A stretch of 9,669 nt of DNA, from contig DFBN01000002.1 of assembly GCA_002366635.1 (NCBI GenBank), positions 1 through 9,669 on the forward strand, given 5' to 3'. The position numbers and the translations under genes are program-made. The notes beneath the pieces are model-generated. The model ran no database searches. It was given only the letters and a program-made list of their open reading frames with translations, and was not told the DNA's origin. Positions 5,876 to 9,669 of this stretch are shown piece by piece. The stretch comes from Caldifarciminota bacterium UBA3079. Its GTDB lineage: Bacteria; Hydrothermota; Tepidihabitantia; Tepidihabitantales; Tepidihabitantaceae. How positions within the stretch are numbered: position 1 is the stretch's first letter; each line of letters opens with the position of its first letter.

Positions 5876-8312
5876 TTGGTCACTCTTGCCTGCCAACAGT
5901 CAGATGAATCCCGAACCAACATTGGTTGAGCCAGCATCTCCGGAGTTGTCCCAGCCGACGCCCCAAGGCTGGGCCGGAGTAGAAATGTGGCTTGAGGCCC
6001 ACATCTGGCTGCTGGTGCTGGTGGTCGTTGCCGGTAGCTTACTGGTAAGAGTTCTCACTGCGCTGTCCACGGTTCTCAATCCCGACGAAGCAATGCACGT
6101 GCTACGATGCTGCGAACCCACTCTCTATGCGGTGTACCGGGCAGACCTCGCCGGACCCGATCCTTCGTTTCTGCACGTGCTGCTCTTTCCACTGTGCAAA
6201 TGGCTTGCCTCAGATTTCGTGCTTCGACTGCCCTCCATCTTGGCCGGTACGCTCACCGTGTTCGTCGGTTACAAGTGGCTTCACGAGCTGTTCGACCGGA
6301 CGACCGGGCTCATCGGCATGATTCTCTTGGCGTTCGCGCCGGCAGTGGTCTACCTGTCAGCCGAAGTTCGGGCATATGCCTTGGTAATGTGTTTCTCGGT
6401 ATGTGCGCTCTACTGCCTGGAAGCAGGAGTGCGCCGTCGTTCAGTGGTCCTGATGCTATTCTTTGGTCTGGCGCAGTGTCTTGCACTGGTGAGCCAGTAC
6501 TCGGCAATAATTGTTCTGTTTATAGCCGGGTGCTACTCACTCTATCTGGTACTGCGCGGTCGGGTCCGGGGTCGGGTGTTCTGGACTTGGCTGGTTGCCG
6601 AGGTGGTTACAGTCGGGCTCTTGGTATTCCAGTATGTTACGCACCTTGCGAGACTGCATGGTAGTCAGGCTGAGGCGGCTGTCAAAACTGGGTTCTTGAA
6701 TTGGGCGTACTTCAATCCGGCCCGGGATACGGTGTTCGGGTTCTTTGTCAGCCGGACGGTAGCGGCATTCGGCTTTCTGTTCACCTCCCCTATCATTGGT
6801 TATGCGGCACTCGTCTTGTTCCTTGCCGGTGTTGTTCTGCTCGTAGTCCGGGGCGTTCCGGTGAATGGTAGTCGGGGCCGGCGGGAGCTCGGGCTGCTGC
6901 TGATCGGGCCCTGGTTGGTGGCAGCGGTCGGCGGCCTACTGGCCTTGTATCCGTTCGCTGGCACAAGGCACATATCGCTTCTCGTGGTATTCGCTGTTGC
7001 CGGAATTGCCTTCCTAGTCCGGCAGATTGTCGGTCGAAGGCCGGTGCTCGTGATGCTTGCCGCTTTGGTGTTGATGCCGCTTTGGAACGTCACTCGCTAC
7101 GTCTATGCTGCCGGCTGGCACATAAGTCCGGCCGATACTAGGCGGTCCCATATAGTGCAGGCGGTCGGCTACGCGCGCGAGGTGATGCCCGATGGTGGCT
7201 TTATCTTTTCCGACCTCGAGTCGCATTATGTCTTCCGCCGCTATCTGTATCAAGGACACCCGGGCAAGCAGAGAGCTGCACCCGCTGGTTTTTATGAGAC
7301 CGAACGGGATGGGTATCGGATGGTAACGCTGGACTACTGGAAGGTGAGCGCGGACTCGTTCGGCAATGAGTTTCACCGGATGGCCGAGGCATACGGTCTG
7401 GAGCCCGGCACCCGTGTAGTCGTGGTGACGTCGGGATGGGGACCGAATCTGGCTTCGGACCTCAGGCAACGGCTGAACATTACCTATCCGGAACTTCGGA
7501 CATTCGGGGGCCTGAAAGCGGTCTTCGTAGTACCGGTGGGCAGCGAGGTCATGACAGCCAGTCTGAAGGACAGGGTTGAGAGGACGAGTAGGGCGCTTGA
7601 TTCGCTTGCTGTGGTTGCAGCGTCACACGCAGGTCGGCAGTCCGAAGCGGTATTCTGGCCGACTTACTATCTTACCGATTCGACGCGGCGCATCGCCAGC
7701 CGCCTAACAGACCAAGTGCTTTCCTACACAGAACTTTGTCATATGGCAAGTGGCGGTACATGTGAACTTAACAGATACCTACCTACACTGGCCTTCTGGG
7801 ACTTCAATACTAGGGAAAGGGTCCCTGAGTTTCTGGGTTACATGGATGATGGCGAGAGCTACTTGTCGGCTGGATACCGGTTTACCCTTGTCGGGGTTGA
7901 CCCAGATACTGTTGCCGGTGTGTACCTGATTGAGTCTGTTATCGGCAGGAAGCTTGATTCGCTTGCCAAGGTTGTTAAGGTTCAGGCAGGCAGTAAGTTT
8001 CAAGCGGTTTTGTGGCCTACTGACTATCTCACGGATTCAACTCACTATCTGACCGACTGTCTATCCGACCGATTGATGTCTTATGCTGAGCTCTATCAGA
8101 AGTTGACCAGTGGCGAACTTGGGTTTGGTGAGTACCTGCCTGCGCTGGCATTCTGGGTCTTTAATACCGCAGAAAGGCATCCAGAGTTTATGGCTTATAT
8201 GAATGATGGTGAGCATTATATCTCTGCCGGGTACCGGTTTACATCAGTCCTTATTGACCCGGATACCGTTGTTGGAGTGTATGTAATTGAACCTCTGCCG
8301 CTTAGCCAGTGA
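5871..8312 (+). CDS. GT-C membrane glycosyltransferase (GT39/PMT-like) with tandem C-terminal repeats
   Basis: Protein of 813 residues. Residues about 44-415 contain ten or more hydrophobic helices. The first extracytoplasmic loop has NPDEAMH with the acidic pair Asp72-Glu73, the usual GT-C catalytic motif, then LRLPSILAGTLTVFVGYKWL and FAPAVVYLSAEVRAYAL, which follow the PMT_2/ArnT pattern (R-L-P-S-x-x-x-G; S-x-E-x-R-x-Y-A-L). Such enzymes move a sugar from a polyprenyl-phosphate donor onto lipid, glycan or protein on the outer side of the inner membrane. Residues about 430-560 form a soluble domain. Residues about 574-811 are two tandem copies of a 119-residue unit, with roughly 65 of 113 aligned residues identical; I do not recognise the unit. 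It could bind the acceptor or glycan. Starts at ATG 5871 or, if the promoter at 5848-5875 is real, ATG 5904. Neither has a clear ribosome site. It abuts the radical SAM gene. Composition is GC-richer than the genes at 75-3682. Confidence 0.85.
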   Translation: MIWSLLPANSQMNPEPTLVEPASPELSQPTPQGWAGVEMWLEAHIWLLVLVVVAGSLLVRVLTALSTVLNPDEAMHVLRCCEPTLYAVYRADLAGPDPSFLHVLLFPLCKWLASDFVLRLPSILAGTLTVFVGYKWLHELFDRTTGLIGMILLAFAPAVVYLSAEVRAYALVMCFSVCALYCLEAGVRRRSVVLMLFFGLAQCLALVSQYSAIIVLFIAGCYSLYLVLRGRVRGRVFWTWLVAEVVTVGLLVFQYVTHLARLHGSQAEAAVKTGFLNWAYFNPARDTVFGFFVSRTVAAFGFLFTSPIIGYAALVLFLAGVVLLVVRGVPVNGSRGRRELGLLLIGPWLVAAVGGLLALYPFAGTRHISLLVVFAVAGIAFLVRQIVGRRPVLVMLAALVLMPLWNVTRYVYAAGWHISPADTRRSHIVQAVGYAREVMPDGGFIFSDLESHYVFRRYLYQGHPGKQRAAPAGFYETERDGYRMVTLDYWKVSADSFGNEFHRMAEAYGLEPGTRVVVVTSGWGPNLASDLRQRLNITYPELRTFGGLKAVFVVPVGSEVMTASLKDRVERTSRALDSLAVVAASHAGRQSEAVFWPTYYLTDSTRRIASRLTDQVLSYTELCHMASGGTCELNRYLPTLAFWDFNTRERVPEFLGYMDDGESYLSAGYRFTLVGVDPDTVAGVYLIESVIGRKLDSLAKVVKVQAGSKFQAVLWPTDYLTDSTHYLTDCLSDRLMSYAELYQKLTSGELGFGEYLPALAFWVFNTAERHPEFMAYMNDGEHYISAGYRFTSVLIDPDTVVGVYVIEPLPLSQ
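7590..8303 (+). repeat. in-frame tandem duplication, two 357-bp units
   Basis: The identical 14-mer CTTGATTCGCTTGC occurs at 7596 and 7953, and the translated sequences stay in register over the full 357-base (119-codon) period: copy 1 about 7590-7946, copy 2 about 7947-8303. Shared blocks include W-P-T-x-Y-L-T-D-S-T, Y-L-P-x-L-A-F-W-x-F-N-T-x-E-R-x-P-E-F and S-A-G-Y-R-F-T, then D-P-D-T-V. The DNA has diverged much more than a recent duplication would, so protein-level selection is likely. Confidence 0.85.
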
Positions 8313-8314
8313 GT

Positions 8315-9184
8315 ATGCGCTATATCGGCAATATATTCCGGCCGCCATCTGAGGCAAATTCGTTGCTGATTCAGGCAACAATTGGCTGTTCCCATAACCG
8401 ATGCAGTTTCTGCGCGATGTACCGCGACAAGGAGTTCCGGGTCAGGCGGCTCGAGCATGTGTTTAAGGATATTAAAACAGCACGGGAATACTACGGGCCT
8501 GATGTAAAGCGTGTCTTTCTCTGCGATGGCGACGCAATGGTGCTTTCCGCTGAACATCTTCTGGAAATCCTGAAAGCATTGGAGCACAATTTCCCTGAAT
8601 TACAGCGGGTCGGCACTTATGCCAATGCCCGGGATATTCTGAAGAAAACCGATACCGAGCTCAAGGAGTTAGTTCGACACCGGCTTTCCCTTTTCTATAT
8701 CGGGCTTGAGTCCGGTTCGGATAAGATACTTAAGTGGGTAGACAAAGGTGCGACCGCTGCTGAGATGATTGCTGCGGTGAACAAAGCGATGGCGGCCGGT
8801 ATGAAATCATCGGTTATATATCTGCTCGGGATTGGGGGCAGGAAATTCTGGAGAGAAAATGCAATTGAATCGGCCAGGGCGGTTTCGGGAATGAACCCGA
8901 ACTATCTTTCGGCACTCACCGTTACAGTAATCCCGGGCACACCACTTGCAAACGAGATGGATGAAGGTTCGTTCGAGTTGCCAAGCCCTGAGGAGTTTGC
9001 CCTTGAATTGAAGGTATTTCTTGAGCATTTGCATGTGAAGGCTACGGTTTTCCGGTCCAACCATGCATCAAACTACGTGCCTCTGGCTGGCAGGTTGCCT
9101 AAGGACAAGGAACGGCTGATTGCCGAAATTGACGATGCCATCAAGAATCACCGGTTCAAGCCCGAATTCCTGCGCGGTCTCTAG
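8315..9184 (+). CDS. radical SAM protein (COG1032-type)
   Basis: Radical S-adenosylmethionine enzyme of 289 residues from ATG 8315. GCSHNRCSFCAMY carries the [4Fe-4S] ligands Cys25, Cys30 and Cys33 in a C-x4-C-x2-C spacing, seen in a COG1032 subgroup instead of the common C-x3-C-x2-C. The N-terminus (MRYIGNIFRPPSEANSLLIQ) is the family signature R-P-P-S-E-A, followed by FRVRRLEHV, LCDGDAM (a G-D SAM-contact region), GLESGSD and VIPGTPL, together tracing a TIM-barrel radical SAM core with little extra domain. No B12-binding or TRAM domain is visible, and the reaction is unknown for this subgroup. GTG 8309 is an alternative start overlapping the preceding stop as GTGA; I prefer ATG 8315 because family members begin at this M-R-Y. 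The close coupling with the GT-C gene suggests co-transcription, but the functional link is open. It converges on the minus-strand gene at the right edge. Confidence 0.92.
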   Translation: MRYIGNIFRPPSEANSLLIQATIGCSHNRCSFCAMYRDKEFRVRRLEHVFKDIKTAREYYGPDVKRVFLCDGDAMVLSAEHLLEILKALEHNFPELQRVGTYANARDILKKTDTELKELVRHRLSLFYIGLESGSDKILKWVDKGATAAEMIAAVNKAMAAGMKSSVIYLLGIGGRKFWRENAIESARAVSGMNPNYLSALTVTVIPGTPLANEMDEGSFELPSPEEFALELKVFLEHLHVKATVFRSNHASNYVPLAGRLPKDKERLIAEIDDAIKNHRFKPEFLRGL

Positions 9185-9270
9185 ATTTTATTTTCCTGTC
9201 AGTCGGATAACCTGACCGACCGCAAGTGGTAACTGGAACCCAAAACTCCATAGCAGGGCCGGAACCATAC

Positions 9271-9669
9271 TTATGTCCGTATCCAGCGAATTGCAGGGGG
9301 CGTGAGCCCGCGCCAGATAAGCACAAACGGAACGATAGCAAGGATTGGAATGAGAAACAGTAACGCCTTGGGAAGATTTCGGCGAGGCGACGGTATGAAT
9401 TCGTTGAGTGCAAAAGCAACGGGCAGGAACAGAAAGTACTGCCTGGTCAGAATGGCCAGTGCGGCTGAAACAATGCCGAGAATAAAGTGCAGGGATTTGT
9501 GGTTCCTTAAGTATTTCAGATAGAGAAATATTGATAATAAACCAAAGCACAGGGCCGGTTGTTCGCTCATAAAAACATCTGATAATCCGAGAAAATAGGG
9601 ATAAGTAATCGAAAGCAGTAACCTGGGTAACGGGTTGTCCGGGAAGGCAAGGCTGGTTATCCGGAATAA
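9271..9669 (-). CDS. C-terminal part of a polytopic membrane protein, probably GT-C glycosyltransferase-like; possibly frameshifted
   Basis: The frame is open to the right edge, so the N-terminus lies outside; 132 residues are visible. Reading from the edge it shows hydrophobic helices LLLSITYPYFLGLSDVF, then ALCFGLLSIFLYLKYL, LHFILGIVSAALAILTRQYF with the following FLPVAFAL, and ALLFLIPILAIVPFVLIW. The alternation of helices with an L-T-R-Q after a helix resembles GT-C enzymes such as the ALG10 or PMT families, but no catalytic residue is visible in this part. The frame ends at TAA 9271-9273 shortly after RGLTPP. A second frame, entered by restoring one C in the C5 run at 9296-9300 on the minus strand, continues for about 34 residues with another hydrophobic segment (SMVPALLWSFGFQLPLAV) and ends at 9188, three bases from the radical SAM stop. 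The gene may therefore be frameshifted. Confidence 0.6.
   Translation of the reverse strand, partial: LFRITSLAFPDNPLPRLLLSITYPYFLGLSDVFMSEQPALCFGLLSIFLYLKYLRNHKSLHFILGIVSAALAILTRQYFLFLPVAFALNEFIPSPRRNLPKALLFLIPILAIVPFVLIWRGLTPPAIRWIRT

Noticed and set aside
6107..6664. 185-codon + strand open frame inside the GT-C gene
   Set aside because: It is an alternative frame in a GC-rich gene; the main frame has the GT-C motifs and membrane helices.

Overview
The window is bacterial DNA: dense, short-spaced genes with ATG, GTG and TTG starts, several stop/start overlaps, and protein families of bacterial surface-glycan synthesis. No RNA gene or taxonomic marker is present, so I do not name an organism. 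The mix of glycan genes, GT-C membrane proteins, a decayed insertion sequence and gene remnants fits an accessory surface-polysaccharide or glycoprotein region of a bacterium, possibly an uncultivated lineage. Base composition is uneven: the GT-C gene around 5900-7500 looks clearly richer in G and C than the genes at 75-3682.

Left block (75-3682, + strand). Four tightly packed genes form one probable operon: a polyprenyl-phosphate glycosyltransferase of the GtrB/ArnC/DPM1 type, a fusion of a GNAT acyltransferase with a MaoC/PhaJ-type (R)-enoyl-CoA hydratase, a four-helix SMR/ArnE-like membrane protein, and a DegT/DnrJ/EryC1/StrS sugar aminotransferase. Read as a pathway: the aminotransferase makes an amino sugar on a nucleotide carrier, the fusion protein makes a 3-hydroxyacyl-CoA and N-acylates the sugar, the glycosyltransferase moves it to a lipid phosphate, and the small membrane protein flips it. 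The logic resembles anthrose synthesis in Bacillus anthracis (hydratase, aminotransferase, acyltransferase, glycosyltransferase), but with hydratase and acyltransferase fused. This is the most interesting system in the window. The earlier nucleotide-sugar steps and a clear final transferase are not in the block.

Middle (3683-5870). A short remnant of a polytopic membrane protein follows the aminotransferase (3710-3931), then about 210 bases with nothing recognisable. A minus-strand gene (4145-5431) encodes an AlbA_2/RecG-C-like regulator that lacks its usual N-terminal AlbA_2 domain. Between it and the next gene lies a decayed, internally deleted insertion sequence (about 5460-5853): a transposase start is joined to a frame-shifted transposase C-terminus, and two 18-bp direct repeats lie near one end. 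Each outer end carries a TTGACW hexamer that makes a good -35 element with a flanking -10, pointing outward to both neighbouring genes.

Right (5871-9669). A large GT-C (GT39/PMT-like) membrane glycosyltransferase carries an unusual C-terminal extension made of two tandem 119-residue repeats. It directly abuts a radical SAM gene of the COG1032 type. At the right edge, on the minus strand, is the C-terminal part of another polytopic membrane protein, probably GT-C-like and possibly frameshifted at a C5 run. I found no convincing rho-independent terminator, CRISPR array, tRNA or rRNA.
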